From: Erwinia sp. JUb26
Lineage (GTDB): Bacteria; Pseudomonadota; Gammaproteobacteria; Enterobacterales; Enterobacteriaceae
DNA: 64,000 bases
Direction: 5' to 3'
Assembly: GCF_003751505.1 (NCBI RefSeq)
Contig: NZ_RJVB01000002.1
Coordinates: 713,480-777,479, forward strand
The notes under the pieces were generated by a model. The model made no database searches. It worked only from the letters and a program-made list of their open reading frames with translations, and was not told where the DNA came from. The translations under genes and the position numbers were made by a program. Shown here one piece after another: positions 16,352-25,256 of this stretch; positions within the stretch are counted from its first letter, which is position 1; each line of letters opens with the position of its first letter.

Positions 16352-17461
16352 TTACGCTGCGAAGTCCTGCTCCTCGGTCGCCCGCAGCGCCCGATGCAGC
16401 GCCTCAGCGGTGACGGCAAACGGCAGTCCACCCAGGCTCTTCTGCGGGAACTGGATATCGGCGGCGATCTGCGCGATGCGGGCCGATCTCTCCCCCGCCA
16501 GTACGGGCAGCCGGAGCGGGCTGCCGTAGATTTTCAGCAGGGAGAGCAGCTGCGCATCCGGCTGGCCGTATTCCACCAGCGACTGGATCAGCAGACTGAA
16601 TCCCACTTTCTCACCGTGTAGCCAGTCGTGCAGCTCCGGCTGATGGGTCAGCGTATCGTGGATGACGTGCGCCAGCCCCGGCGTATCCAGTTCGCCGCGC
16701 ACGCTGTTGGCTAATCCTGCCAGCACAATATTAGCCTCAATCACCTTCTCCAGCGCCGTTGTCACCTGCTGCTGCTTATTCGCCGCTACCGCTTCTTCGC
16801 CCCAGCGCAGAAACGCATCGTACGCCTGTCTGGCCGCCGAAACTTTCACCTCCAGCGCCAGATGGTGCGGGTTGTGGCGCTGCCAGGGATCGAACTCCAC
16901 CCATTTCGCCAGCGCATCCACGATGCCGGAGCGCAGATAGCGCACGTCGGCGCGGGCGATAATGTCACTGTCGACCAGGATCAGCGCGGGCATCGCGTTC
17001 AGCGCCCGGCTGTCGAGATGGCCACCCTCTTCGTTGTAGATAATTGCCAGCGGCGACCAGGCGGCGCAGGTGGCCGCCAGCGTCGGCAGCGCAATCAGCT
17101 GGCGATCGCCCAGCGCATCGTTGACGGCTTTCGCGGTATCCAGCACGCGCCCGCCGCCGATGGCCAGAATGCCTTCCGCCCCCTGCTCCAGTAGGTTGTT
17201 GCGGAACTGTGCAATGGCCGCATCGGTACATTCGCCGGTTAAAAACTCTACCTGCCAGCGCAGGCCTTCCCGGTTCAGGCTTTCTTCCAGCGCCGGGTTC
17301 ACCGCCCGCCAGGCCTGCGGCGAGGTGAGAATTCGCAGGTGGCCGACCAGCGGACGAATGCGCTCGCCGACCTGATGAACCAGGCCCGGCTGCTGAAGGT
17401 AGTTGCCCGGCGACTTGATGGTGAACTGCGCGGGCGTTGATAGCGGTTGATCTGTGCTCAT
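16352..17461 (-). CDS. Iron-type alcohol dehydrogenase, HcxA (YbdH)-like
   Basis: 369 residues from the ATG at 17461, set by GGAGG 5 bases upstream. Glycerol-dehydrogenase family: GGGRVLDTAKA for NAD, the PTLAATCAAWSPLAIIYN segment strongly like E. coli hydroxycarboxylate dehydrogenase HcxA, and metal ligands Asp (GIVDALAKW), His (AHVIHD) and His (WLHGEK). HcxA reduces 2-oxobutanoate and similar ketoacids. 2-Oxobutanoate is a methionine/homocysteine breakdown product, which suits the sulfur-amino-acid genes upstream. A 153-bp gap to bisC leaves open whether it is in that operon. Confidence 0.8.
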   Translation of the reverse strand: MSTDQPLSTPAQFTIKSPGNYLQQPGLVHQVGERIRPLVGHLRILTSPQAWRAVNPALEESLNREGLRWQVEFLTGECTDAAIAQFRNNLLEQGAEGILAIGGGRVLDTAKAVNDALGDRQLIALPTLAATCAAWSPLAIIYNEEGGHLDSRALNAMPALILVDSDIIARADVRYLRSGIVDALAKWVEFDPWQRHNPHHLALEVKVSAARQAYDAFLRWGEEAVAANKQQQVTTALEKVIEANIVLAGLANSVRGELDTPGLAHVIHDTLTHQPELHDWLHGEKVGFSLLIQSLVEYGQPDAQLLSLLKIYGSPLRLPVLAGERSARIAQIAADIQFPQKSLGGLPFAVTAEALHRALRATEEQDFAA

Positions 17462-17614
17462 GGCATCCTCCGATGACAATAAAATCTGTGACTGGAAACA
17501 TACACCAGCGGCAATTGCGCGATCCGACCCACAGCACGAGAACACTGACCGGCGATGCACGTGCCATGCAGTGGACAATACCAGCGCGTTGGGCCTGTCG
17601 GGCAACGCTACTGG

Positions 17615-19951
17615 CTACGTTGTCTCGCCGGCCCAGGCCACAAACGTCGGCGGCAGCCAGGCGGTCACCGCCGGCAGCGGTTCATTAAAGCGGGCGATCT
17701 CCACGAAGCAGGTCTGCGCGGTGCTGCCCTGGCCGAGCCGGGAACTGCCGATATCGGTGGTTAACACGTTCGGGTTGCCGTGTTTATCCAGCGAGCGGTT
17801 CTCCTGCGCGTTCAGCGGGTCGTACCAGGCTCCGGTAGAGATCTGCACCACGCCGGGCCGGATATCCTCGGTGAGATGCACGCCCGCCAGCAGCGCGCCG
17901 CGATCGTTAAACACCTTTACGATGTCGCGCTCGCCGATGCCGCGCGCGGCGGCGTCCTGCGGGTGCATCCACAGCGGCTCGCGGCCGTTAATTTTGGTCT
18001 GCTGGCTGACCGAACCGTGATCGTACTGGCTGTGCAGCCGCGTGCGCGGCTGGCTGGAAAGCAGATGCAGCGGCCAGCGCTGGCGCAGCGCCTGCTGTGC
18101 CCCCTGCTCTTCCGCGTGCCAGTAGGCGTGGCCCGGCGCTTCGCGATAGCCAAAGGCGGCCACCGCGGCGGAAAACAGCTCGATTTTCCCCGACGGCGTG
18201 GACAGCGGCGCGGCCTCGGGATCGTCACGGAAGGCCTTCAGCAGGATCTGCGGCACGTCGGGCGCGGCATATTCCAGCTTGCCCTGCGCCCAGAAGGCTT
18301 CGAACTCGGGCAGATCAATGCCGTCCTCTGCGGCTCGCGGGCGGGACTCGTGATAAATCTTCTCCAGCCAGCCGCGCGCGCTGTGCCCTTCGGTAAACTG
18401 CGCGGCGAAATTCAGCTTTTCCGCCAGCGCACTGAAGATGGCGTAATCATCACGCGCTTCCCCCTGCGGCGGCAGATGCTGGCGCATGGCGATCATAAAG
18501 CCGTCGTTGCTGGCGCTGCCGATATCCTCCCGCTCCAATGAGGTGGTGGCGGGCAGCACGATATCGGCGAACTTAGCCTGGGCGGTCCAGTACTGCTCGT
18601 GAACGATCACCGTGTCCGGCCGCCGCCAGCCGTCGATCAGCCGGTTCAGATCCTGATGATGGTGGAAGCTGTTGCCGCCCGCCCAGTAAACGAGGCGGAT
18701 ATCGGGATAGGTTAAGGTCTGGCCGTCGAATTCGTAGTGTTCACCGGGGTGCAGCAGCATATCGGTGATACGCGCCACCGGAATGCGCGCGCTGACGGCG
18801 TTGCTGCCCGCAGGCATACGCGGGCCGGAGAAGCGCCGCCGCTCCGCTCCGGCCAGGTTGGTGGAGGCGTAGCCAAAGCCGATACCGCCGCCCGGAGTGC
18901 CGATCTGCCCGAGCAGCGTGGTGACCGCGACCAGCGCCCAGTAGGCCTGCTCGCCCTGTCGCGCACGCTGCACCGACCACGCCATATTGATCATCGTTTT
19001 CTTCTGCGCCATCTGCCGTGCCAGCTGACGGATAGTTTCCGTCTCCAGTCCGGTGATGGCCGCCGCCCACTCGGGGGTTTTCGCTTCGCCGTCTTCCTCA
19101 CCCTGTACGTAGGCCGCAAAGCGCTCGTAGCCCACCGTACAGCGGGCGATAAAGTCCTGATTAACCAGATGTTCGGCAATCAGCACATGGCACACCGCCA
19201 GCAGCAAGGCGGTATCGCTGCCGGGCCGAATAGCCAGCCAGTCGGCATCGCGGACGGCAGCCAGATCGTTGCGTACCGGGCTGACGTTAATAAAACGACA
19301 GCCGTTGGCGCGCAGGGTTTGCAGCCAGTGGTCGAGGGCGTGATCGTTGGCGCCGCCGCCGTTCACCTGGGCATTACGCAGCGGCAGACCGCCAATGGCG
19401 ACAAACAGCTCGCAGTGTTCGGCCAGTACCGGCCAGTGGGTATGCTGGCGCTGAAGATCGTCGAGATCGCCGAGAATATGCGGTAAAACGCGCTCTCCGG
19501 CGGCGATACTGTAAGTATTGGTGCTGGCGGTGTAGCCGCCAAACTGATTGAGGAAGCGGTGCAGCTGACTTTGCGCATGGTGGAAACGGCCGGCGCTCGA
19601 CCAACCGTAGGATCCGCCGTAAATAGCCTGATTGCCGTGGGCGTCTTTCACCCGCCGCAACTCACCGGCCACCAGCGACAGCGCCTGCTCCCAGCTCACT
19701 TCCACAAAGGGTTCTTTACCGCGCCCCTCGCGATTCGCCGGTTTGCCCTGCAGGTAGCCAAGTCTGACCGCAGGCCGACGCACGCGGCTGTTGCCCTGCA
19801 CCGCACCCGGCATCGAGAAACCAATCTTCGACGGATTGCGGTCCCACTCGACCGGCTCGACGGCGGTCAGCACGCCGTTATCGGTGGTCACCCGATAGGT
19901 GCCCCAGTGGGTAACGGTCAGTCGTTTATCGGCTTCGGCCTGCTGGCTCAT
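17615..19951 (-). CDS. Molybdopterin sulfoxide reductase, BisC/TorZ type
   Basis: 778 residues, DMSO-reductase family. There is no twin-arginine leader and no N-terminal iron-sulfur cysteine cluster, so it should be a cytoplasmic single-cofactor enzyme like BisC. SYGWSSAG at 114-121 provides the Mo-ligand Ser, probably Ser119. Further family blocks are GGNSFHHHQDLN, VIVHEQYWTAQAKFADIVLPATTSLER and the C-terminal TGAWYDPLN. BisC reduces biotin sulfoxide and free methionine-S-sulfoxide. GGAG lies 6 bases before the ATG; the gene follows the SDR gene by 15 bases. Methionine sulfoxide or another S-oxide is the likely substrate given the Met-type importer. Confidence 0.87.
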   Translation of the reverse strand: MSQQAEADKRLTVTHWGTYRVTTDNGVLTAVEPVEWDRNPSKIGFSMPGAVQGNSRVRRPAVRLGYLQGKPANREGRGKEPFVEVSWEQALSLVAGELRRVKDAHGNQAIYGGSYGWSSAGRFHHAQSQLHRFLNQFGGYTASTNTYSIAAGERVLPHILGDLDDLQRQHTHWPVLAEHCELFVAIGGLPLRNAQVNGGGANDHALDHWLQTLRANGCRFINVSPVRNDLAAVRDADWLAIRPGSDTALLLAVCHVLIAEHLVNQDFIARCTVGYERFAAYVQGEEDGEAKTPEWAAAITGLETETIRQLARQMAQKKTMINMAWSVQRARQGEQAYWALVAVTTLLGQIGTPGGGIGFGYASTNLAGAERRRFSGPRMPAGSNAVSARIPVARITDMLLHPGEHYEFDGQTLTYPDIRLVYWAGGNSFHHHQDLNRLIDGWRRPDTVIVHEQYWTAQAKFADIVLPATTSLEREDIGSASNDGFMIAMRQHLPPQGEARDDYAIFSALAEKLNFAAQFTEGHSARGWLEKIYHESRPRAAEDGIDLPEFEAFWAQGKLEYAAPDVPQILLKAFRDDPEAAPLSTPSGKIELFSAAVAAFGYREAPGHAYWHAEEQGAQQALRQRWPLHLLSSQPRTRLHSQYDHGSVSQQTKINGREPLWMHPQDAAARGIGERDIVKVFNDRGALLAGVHLTEDIRPGVVQISTGAWYDPLNAQENRSLDKHGNPNVLTTDIGSSRLGQGSTAQTCFVEIARFNEPLPAVTAWLPPTFVAWAGETT

Positions 19952-19966
19952 GGTGCGCTCCGGGAG

Positions 19967-20728
19967 TTAGTGCATGGTCATTCCGCCAGTGACGTTAATC
20001 GCCTGGCCGGTCATATAAGAGGACAGCGGGCTGGCGAGAAACAGCACCACGTTGGCGACGTCCTCTGGCTGCGCGGTGCGCCCCAGCGGTACCTGAGAGC
20101 AGTCTTCGGCATAGATCTCCTCCGCCGTCAGGCCGCGAAGTTCACCGCCCAACTCCCGCTCGCGCCACTTCATCGCCGTTTCGACAATGCCGGGGCAGAC
20201 GGCGTTAACGAGGATGTTGTCGCGCGCCAGTTCAATCGCCGCCACTTTGGTTAAACCCAGCACTGCATGTTTAGAGGCGACGTACTGCCCCATCAGGCGA
20301 TAGCCGTTTTTCCCCGCCTGCGAAGCGATATTGATGATGCGGCCGTAGCGCTGGGCCTTCATCAGTGGGACGGCGGCCTGCGAGGCGTAGCCGACGCCCT
20401 TAACGTTAACGTCGAGGATGTGCTGCCAGGCCGCCTCATCCAGCTCGTCAATGCGGCTCATCACCGACACGCCGCAGCTGTTGACCAGGATATCCACGCG
20501 GCCAAACTGCTGCTGCGCCGCCGCAATCAGCTCGCCCGCCTGCTCGGGGCGGGCAATATCACAGGGCAGCCACAGCCAGCGGTCGCCGGTTTCCCGCGCG
20601 GCAATGGCGATATCGCCCACCACCACGCTGGCACCGGCCTGATGCAGCCGTTCGGCGATCGCCCGCCCGATACCCTGTAGCCCGCCGGTGACGACCGCCG
20701 TCTGCCCGCGGAGATCGATGGCAACCAT
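19967..20728 (-). CDS. Short-chain dehydrogenase, diacetyl/acetoin or sorbitol dehydrogenase-like
   Basis: 253 residues from the ATG at 20728, coupled to the luxS stop (TGATG) with AGG 7 bases upstream; a GTG one codon earlier is possible. Motifs: TGGLQGIG near 15, NSCG replacing the usual NNAG near 87, IASQAGKNG with catalytic Ser, and YVASK with Tyr/Lys. The region IINIASQAGK and VCPGIVETAM resembles acetoin/2,3-butanediol and sorbitol dehydrogenases. LuxS makes DPD, a vicinal dicarbonyl, so an SDR of diacetyl-reductase type directly behind luxS may reduce DPD; this is inference. Confidence 0.82.
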   Translation of the reverse strand: MVAIDLRGQTAVVTGGLQGIGRAIAERLHQAGASVVVGDIAIAARETGDRWLWLPCDIARPEQAGELIAAAQQQFGRVDILVNSCGVSVMSRIDELDEAAWQHILDVNVKGVGYASQAAVPLMKAQRYGRIINIASQAGKNGYRLMGQYVASKHAVLGLTKVAAIELARDNILVNAVCPGIVETAMKWRERELGGELRGLTAEEIYAEDCSQVPLGRTAQPEDVANVVLFLASPLSSYMTGQAINVTGGMTMH

Positions 20729-21192
20729 CACACCACCTGACGGGAAAACGCGTCGGTGCTGATCCCGGCCGCCAGCACCTGTCGCGCATACTCTTTCGCT
20801 GAAAACAGCGAGTGATCGCGATAGTTACCGCACTCCAGCGGCGTCACGGCCGGCACGTCGGTGGCATCCACCACGCGTTGCAGCACGCGGGTGAGCGCGG
20901 TGGCGATGGTTTTGGGATCGCGGTTATCCCACAGGATTAAATAGAAGCCGGTGCGGCAGCCCATCGGGGAAATGTCGATCACCCCGTCCAGCTCTTCACG
21001 CAGGCCGAAGGCCAGCAGATGCTCCAGCGTGTGCAGCGCGGCGGTCGGGATCGCATCCACGTTCGGCTGCAAAAGGCGCAGGTCGTATTTTTCCACCACG
21101 CTGCCCAGCGCGTGTTTTTCGTTGCCGGCCACCCGTACATAGGGGGCGATGACTTTGTTATGGTCGAGGGTAAAGCTCTCTACTACTGGCAT
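20728..21192 (-). CDS. luxS: S-ribosylhomocysteine lyase LuxS, Bacillus-like second type
   Basis: 154 residues. All active-site parts are present: metal ligands His54 and His58 in HTLEHLLAF, Glu57, Cys79 in SPMGCRTGFY, and Cys121 in LECGNYRDHSL. It cleaves S-ribosylhomocysteine to homocysteine and DPD, the AI-2 precursor. The N-terminus (VESFTLDHN, APYVR) and the LLAF after HTLEH read like Bacillus LuxS; the usual enterobacterial LuxS, about 171 residues, starts MPLLDSFTVDH. It lies in a metNIQ-type operon, not beside gshA. RBS AAGGAGA is 6 bases before the ATG. Most likely a transferred paralogue with a catabolic role. Confidence 0.9.
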   Translation of the reverse strand: MPVVESFTLDHNKVIAPYVRVAGNEKHALGSVVEKYDLRLLQPNVDAIPTAALHTLEHLLAFGLREELDGVIDISPMGCRTGFYLILWDNRDPKTIATALTRVLQRVVDATDVPAVTPLECGNYRDHSLFSAKEYARQVLAAGISTDAFSRQVV

Positions 21193-21208
21193 ACTGTTCT
21201 CCTTACGA

Positions 21209-21877
21209 TTATTCGCGACGTATCCGGCGCGCCAGACGCGTGCCGAAGGTCTGTAAAAGCTGCACGATAACGATTAGCACCAGCGCGGTGCTCAGCGTGG
21301 CAAAGGCATCAAAACGCTGGTAGCCGTAGGTTATGGCCAGGTCGCCGATGCCGCCGCCGCCGACGGTGCCCGCCATCGCGGTGGCACCCAGCAGGCCAAT
21401 GGTGGCGGTGGTTAATGCCAGGATCAGCGACGAGGCGGCCTCCGGCAGCATAAAGTGCCAGATGGTCTGAAAGGTGCTGGCCCCCATGGCGTCGGCGGAT
21501 TCGAGGATGCCCTCATCCACCTCCAGCAGCGAGCTTTCCACCAGTCGGGCGATATAGGGGGCGATAAACACCACCAGCGGCACAATCGCGCCGGGGGTGC
21601 CGATAGTGGTGCCGACCAGCCAGCGGGTGACCGGCAGAATGGTGATCAGCAGGATGATAAACGGCAGCGACCGCAGGATATTCACCACCGGATTCAGCAC
21701 CTGATGCAGCGCGCGGTTGGGCAGAATGCCGCCGGGGCGGCACAGCACCAGCACGATGCCCAGCGGGATGCCGAGCAGCGCGCCAAAGCCCAGCGAGACG
21801 CTGACCATGATCAGCGTGTCGTACAGCGCCAGCAGGAACTGATCGCCGGTGATGGCGGTATCAATAAATTCAAACAT
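21209..21877 (-). CDS. metI: Methionine-type ABC permease MetI
   Basis: 222 residues, five or six membrane segments. The family core is LRSLPFIILLITILPVTR, GAIVPLVVFIAPYIARLVESSLLEV with the ATPase-contact loop ADAMGAS, and TVGGGGIGDLAI. Its start overlaps the metN stop by 8 bases. It forms the D-/L-methionine-type importer with the two genes upstream. As the operon carries luxS and bisC homologues, the true substrate may be an oxidised or S-substituted homocysteine and not methionine itself. Confidence 0.88.
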   Translation of the reverse strand: MFEFIDTAITGDQFLLALYDTLIMVSVSLGFGALLGIPLGIVLVLCRPGGILPNRALHQVLNPVVNILRSLPFIILLITILPVTRWLVGTTIGTPGAIVPLVVFIAPYIARLVESSLLEVDEGILESADAMGASTFQTIWHFMLPEAASSLILALTTATIGLLGATAMAGTVGGGGIGDLAITYGYQRFDAFATLSTALVLIVIVQLLQTFGTRLARRIRRE

Positions 21878-22895
21878 CGCTGATTTTCACTCCTGCGTCA
21901 TGGAGGTAGCGGATCGCCGCGTCGATATCCGCCGCTTCGCCGCTAATCTGCACGATCATAAAGCCGAGAATGGTGCTCTGAATTTCAGACATGTTGGCAA
22001 ACAGGATATTGACCTCGACCGGATACTCACGGATCAGCCGGTTGACGATCGGCTGCTGCGCGGTCTGCCCCACGAATTCCAGCCGCAGCGCCCGGCTCTG
22101 GCTTTGCTGTTTGATGCGCGCCACGGTCTGCTCCGGCAGGCGATCGTGGATCACCGACTGCACGAAGCTGGCGGTGACAGAATCTTTCGGCTGCCCAAAC
22201 AGCTCAAGCACGTTACCCTGCTCAACCACCTGCCCGTTGGCCATCACCGCGACCTTGTGGCAGATTTTCTGCACCACCGACATTTCGTGGGTGATCAGCA
22301 CGATGGTGATGCCGTAGCGGCGGTTAATTTCCTGCAGCAGCAGCAGGATCTGCACGGTGGTGTGCGGATCCAGCGCCGAGGTAGCTTCGTCACACAGCAG
22401 GATCGACGGGTTGGTGGCCAGCGCGCGGGCAATACCCACGCGCTGCTTTTGCCCGCCGGAAAGTTCATCGGGATAGCTTTCGGCTTTATCGCTGAGGTTC
22501 ACGAAGGCCAGCAGCTCGTTCACCCGCTCGCGGATAAAGGCTTTATCGCGCCCCTGTAAGATCAGCGGGATCGCCACGTTGTGAAATACCGTGCGCGAGT
22601 TCAGCAGGTTAAAGTGCTGAAAGATCATGCCGATATCTTTCTTCACCTGGTTCAGCTGTTTCTTACTGATGCCCTGCAGCGACTGATCGTTAATCAGCAC
22701 ATCGCCCTCGGTGGGCGCTTCCAGATGGTTAATCAGGCGCAGCAGCGTGCTTTTTCCCGCGCCGCTGGCACCGATAACGCCGAAGATATCGCCCTGATTA
22801 ATCGTCAGGTTGACGTTATCCAGCGCAAGGAAGCTTTCTCCCTTGCGGGTAAACGTTTTGCTGACCGCGTTAAAGCGGATCGCTGGCTGACTCAT
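21870..22895 (-). CDS. metN: Methionine-type ABC ATPase MetN
   Basis: 341 residues. Walker A is GASGAGKST near 40, signature LSGGQKQRVGIARAL, Walker B LLCDEATSALDP, switch VLITHEMSVV. The C-terminal 80 residues (ALRLEFVGQTAQQPIVN to the end) form the NIL domain, which in MetN binds methionine and inhibits transport. Overlaps the upstream binding-protein gene by ATGA. Probably a paralogue of a housekeeping metN elsewhere in the genome, which cannot be checked here. Confidence 0.9.
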   Translation of the reverse strand: MSQPAIRFNAVSKTFTRKGESFLALDNVNLTINQGDIFGVIGASGAGKSTLLRLINHLEAPTEGDVLINDQSLQGISKKQLNQVKKDIGMIFQHFNLLNSRTVFHNVAIPLILQGRDKAFIRERVNELLAFVNLSDKAESYPDELSGGQKQRVGIARALATNPSILLCDEATSALDPHTTVQILLLLQEINRRYGITIVLITHEMSVVQKICHKVAVMANGQVVEQGNVLELFGQPKDSVTASFVQSVIHDRLPEQTVARIKQQSQSRALRLEFVGQTAQQPIVNRLIREYPVEVNILFANMSEIQSTILGFMIVQISGEAADIDAAIRYLHDAGVKISDV

Positions 22896-23704
22896 TTGAA
22901 GTAGCTGGGCTGCAGGTAGCCCTCATACTGTGGATGGGTGGTGATATAGGTTTTAAACTCGGCGGAGTGGTAGCCGGCAACGATGTCTTTGGCGAACTGC
23001 GCGTCTTTATTTTTCCCGGCCACCGTCACCACGTTGATAAACTGGCTGGTTGCCGTTTCCAGCTTCAGCGCCGAGCTTAATTTCATCCCGCTGGAAACGG
23101 CAAAGTTGCCCTGAATCAGCCCGAAATCCACGTCCGGCAGCGCGCGAACCTGCTGGGCGTTATCCATCTCTTTCAGCACGATTTTGTACGGGTTTTCACT
23201 GATGGCTTTCTGCGAGAAGGTCGCCGGATCGATATCGGCCTTCAGCTTGACCCAGCCAAGGCTTTGCAGCACCAGCAGGGCGCGATATTCGTTTGGTGCC
23301 TGGTTTGGTACTGAAATCACCGTGCCCGGCTTCGGGGTATCCAGCGTGTTGAGCTTGCCGGCATAGAGGCCCATCGGCGGGGTTGGCACCTGCACAATGC
23401 CGACGTTATCAATGCCCAGCCGCTCGTTGACCGATTTTAAGTAAACCGGGTGCTGCATAATATTGGCTTCGATATTACCCCGCGCTACCGCATCATTAAC
23501 CTGAATTCCGTCGCTGAAATCTTTATACTCGACTTTATATCCCTTCTTGATCAAAAATGGTGCAACGCCATTCTGGAACTGCTCTTTATAAGGGCCAGGG
23601 TTAAAACCTACGCGAATTAATTTATCATCGGCATGCGCTGTCGAAATAACTACAGCAGAAGACAATAAGGAAATAACCAGTCCGCTAATCAATGACCTGC
23701 GCAT
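22892..23704 (-). CDS. metQ: NlpA/MetQ-type periplasmic binding protein without lipobox
   Basis: 270 residues. A signal peptide (MRRSLISGLVISLLSSAVV) ends at STAHA, with no Cys at the cleavage site, so the protein is soluble and not a lipoprotein as E. coli MetQ is. The mature domain has the NlpA signature: RVGFNPGPYKEQF, DFSDGIQVNDAVARGNIEANIMQH, PNEYRALLVLQSLGWV, and a PDVDFGLIQGNFAVSSG segment typical of ligand contact. First gene of the minus-strand operon. GGAGAGAG lies upstream of the ATG. Confidence 0.88.
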   Translation of the reverse strand: MRRSLISGLVISLLSSAVVISTAHADDKLIRVGFNPGPYKEQFQNGVAPFLIKKGYKVEYKDFSDGIQVNDAVARGNIEANIMQHPVYLKSVNERLGIDNVGIVQVPTPPMGLYAGKLNTLDTPKPGTVISVPNQAPNEYRALLVLQSLGWVKLKADIDPATFSQKAISENPYKIVLKEMDNAQQVRALPDVDFGLIQGNFAVSSGMKLSSALKLETATSQFINVVTVAGKNKDAQFAKDIVAGYHSAEFKTYITTHPQYEGYLQPSYFK

Positions 23705-23945
23705 AACAATACTCTCTCCGGTGACGTGTTGAATATAAAATAAATGATTCCAATATACTCAGGACTTTGCAGCGAAAGTGAATTCTGCTCAATATCTTTA
23801 TTGTGCTAACCTTATCCATTATTTGTCATTGCGCTTTTTGCATATCGATATCTGTTTTTATCTTTTTGCCGCCGAATAATTTCATTTTATGCGCCGATGG
23901 GCTATGCGATAGTCCGGTTATTAATGGCTTTTATCGAGAAGTATT

Positions 23946-25124
23946 ATGCCGGTATTTTCTGCTTCGCCCCTGTTAGATCAATTAGAAGAAAATCTGTTTA
24001 GCGCACTGGAAAAGATGGCGGCGCAGATCGATACCTCGCAGCGCCCGCTGATTGACCTTTCTTCCGGCAGCCCGCGCCAGTCCACCCCGGCGGCGGTGGT
24101 TGCCACGCTGCAATCCGCCGCCGCACAGCCGGAGAACCACGATTACCCGTCGTTCTGGGGCAAACCCGCGCTGCGCCAGGCGATTGCCCGCTTCTATCAG
24201 CGCCAGTACGGCGTGGCGCTGGACCCGGACAGCGAGATTGCCGTTTTCCACGGCTCGCATATCGGTGTGACCGGCCTGCCGCGCGCGCTGCTGGCGCCCG
24301 GTCAGTATCTGGTTTCGACCGATCCCTGCTACCCGATTTACCGTTCGGCCGCCGCGCAGGCACAGGCGCAGTTTTACGGCATCCCGCTGCACGCTAAAAA
24401 CCAGTTCCTGCCGGACTTTACCGAGGTACCTGAAGCGGTTGCCCGCGAGGCCGGCCTGCTGATGCTCAACTACCCGCACAACCCGACCGGTGCGGTGGCT
24501 ACCCCGCAGCTGTTTGACGATGCGCTGGCGTTCGTCCAGCGGCTGAACATTCCGCTGCTGCACGACTTCGCCTACTCGGCGATTGGCCGCCATGCGCAGG
24601 AAGCACCGCCGAGCCTGCTGTCGCAGCCTGAGGGTAAAGAGTGGGGCGTTGAAATCTATACGATGTCGAAAACCTTCCTGATGGCGGGCTGGCGCTTTGG
24701 TTTCGCCGTCGGCAATGCCTCGGTGATTAGCGCGTTTAAAAAGCTACACACCCACAGCTACAGCACGGTGTTTGGCGCGGTGCAGGATGCGGCGATGACC
24801 GCACTGGATTTGCCGGAAAGCGCGGTTACCGGGTTTGCCGCGCTTTACCACCGCCGCCGCGAGCGGGTCATCCGCGCGCTGGAAGCGATGCGCTGGCCGG
24901 TGGATGCCCGCCAGGGTACCTTCTTCCTCTGGCTGCCGGTGCCGGCAGGCTACAGCTCGCAGCAGTTCACCGAATGCCTGCTGCACGAGGCGCAGGTGCT
25001 GGTTGCCCCCGGCCACGGGTTTGGCACGGGCGGCGAAGGGTTTGTGCGCCTGAGCCTGACCGCCAGCGACGAGGCGCTGGATGCGTCGCTGCAGCGCATT
25101 GCGGCACTGAAATTATTTAGCTGA
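23946..25124 (+). CDS. Class I/II aminotransferase, divergent from the met-luxS operon
   Basis: 392 residues, fold type I PLP enzyme. Seen: LNYPHNPTGA with the cofactor Asn, LLHDFAYS with Asp, Schiff-base Lys in TMSKTFLMAGWRFGFAVG, and C-terminal FVRLSLTAS with the carboxylate-binding Arg. It is similar in layout to LL-diaminopimelate and alanine/methionine-type aminotransferases. Divergent from metQ across 241 bp of AT-rich DNA, so probably co-regulated. It could transaminate a sulfur amino acid released by the operon to a ketoacid for the HcxA-like reductase (inference). Confidence 0.8.
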   Translation: MPVFSASPLLDQLEENLFSALEKMAAQIDTSQRPLIDLSSGSPRQSTPAAVVATLQSAAAQPENHDYPSFWGKPALRQAIARFYQRQYGVALDPDSEIAVFHGSHIGVTGLPRALLAPGQYLVSTDPCYPIYRSAAAQAQAQFYGIPLHAKNQFLPDFTEVPEAVAREAGLLMLNYPHNPTGAVATPQLFDDALAFVQRLNIPLLHDFAYSAIGRHAQEAPPSLLSQPEGKEWGVEIYTMSKTFLMAGWRFGFAVGNASVISAFKKLHTHSYSTVFGAVQDAAMTALDLPESAVTGFAALYHRRRERVIRALEAMRWPVDARQGTFFLWLPVPAGYSSQQFTECLLHEAQVLVAPGHGFGTGGEGFVRLSLTASDEALDASLQRIAALKLFS

Positions 25125-25256
25125 TGCAGCTGGGCCTGCTGGCGGAGTTCACAAAGACCCCATAGCCCGGCAGCAGCAGTCTGCACCCTGGCTTAAGCAT
25201 AAAGCTCACCGACTTGTGGGCCAGGACGTAGCAATCTGCATCATGCAGAACAAACC

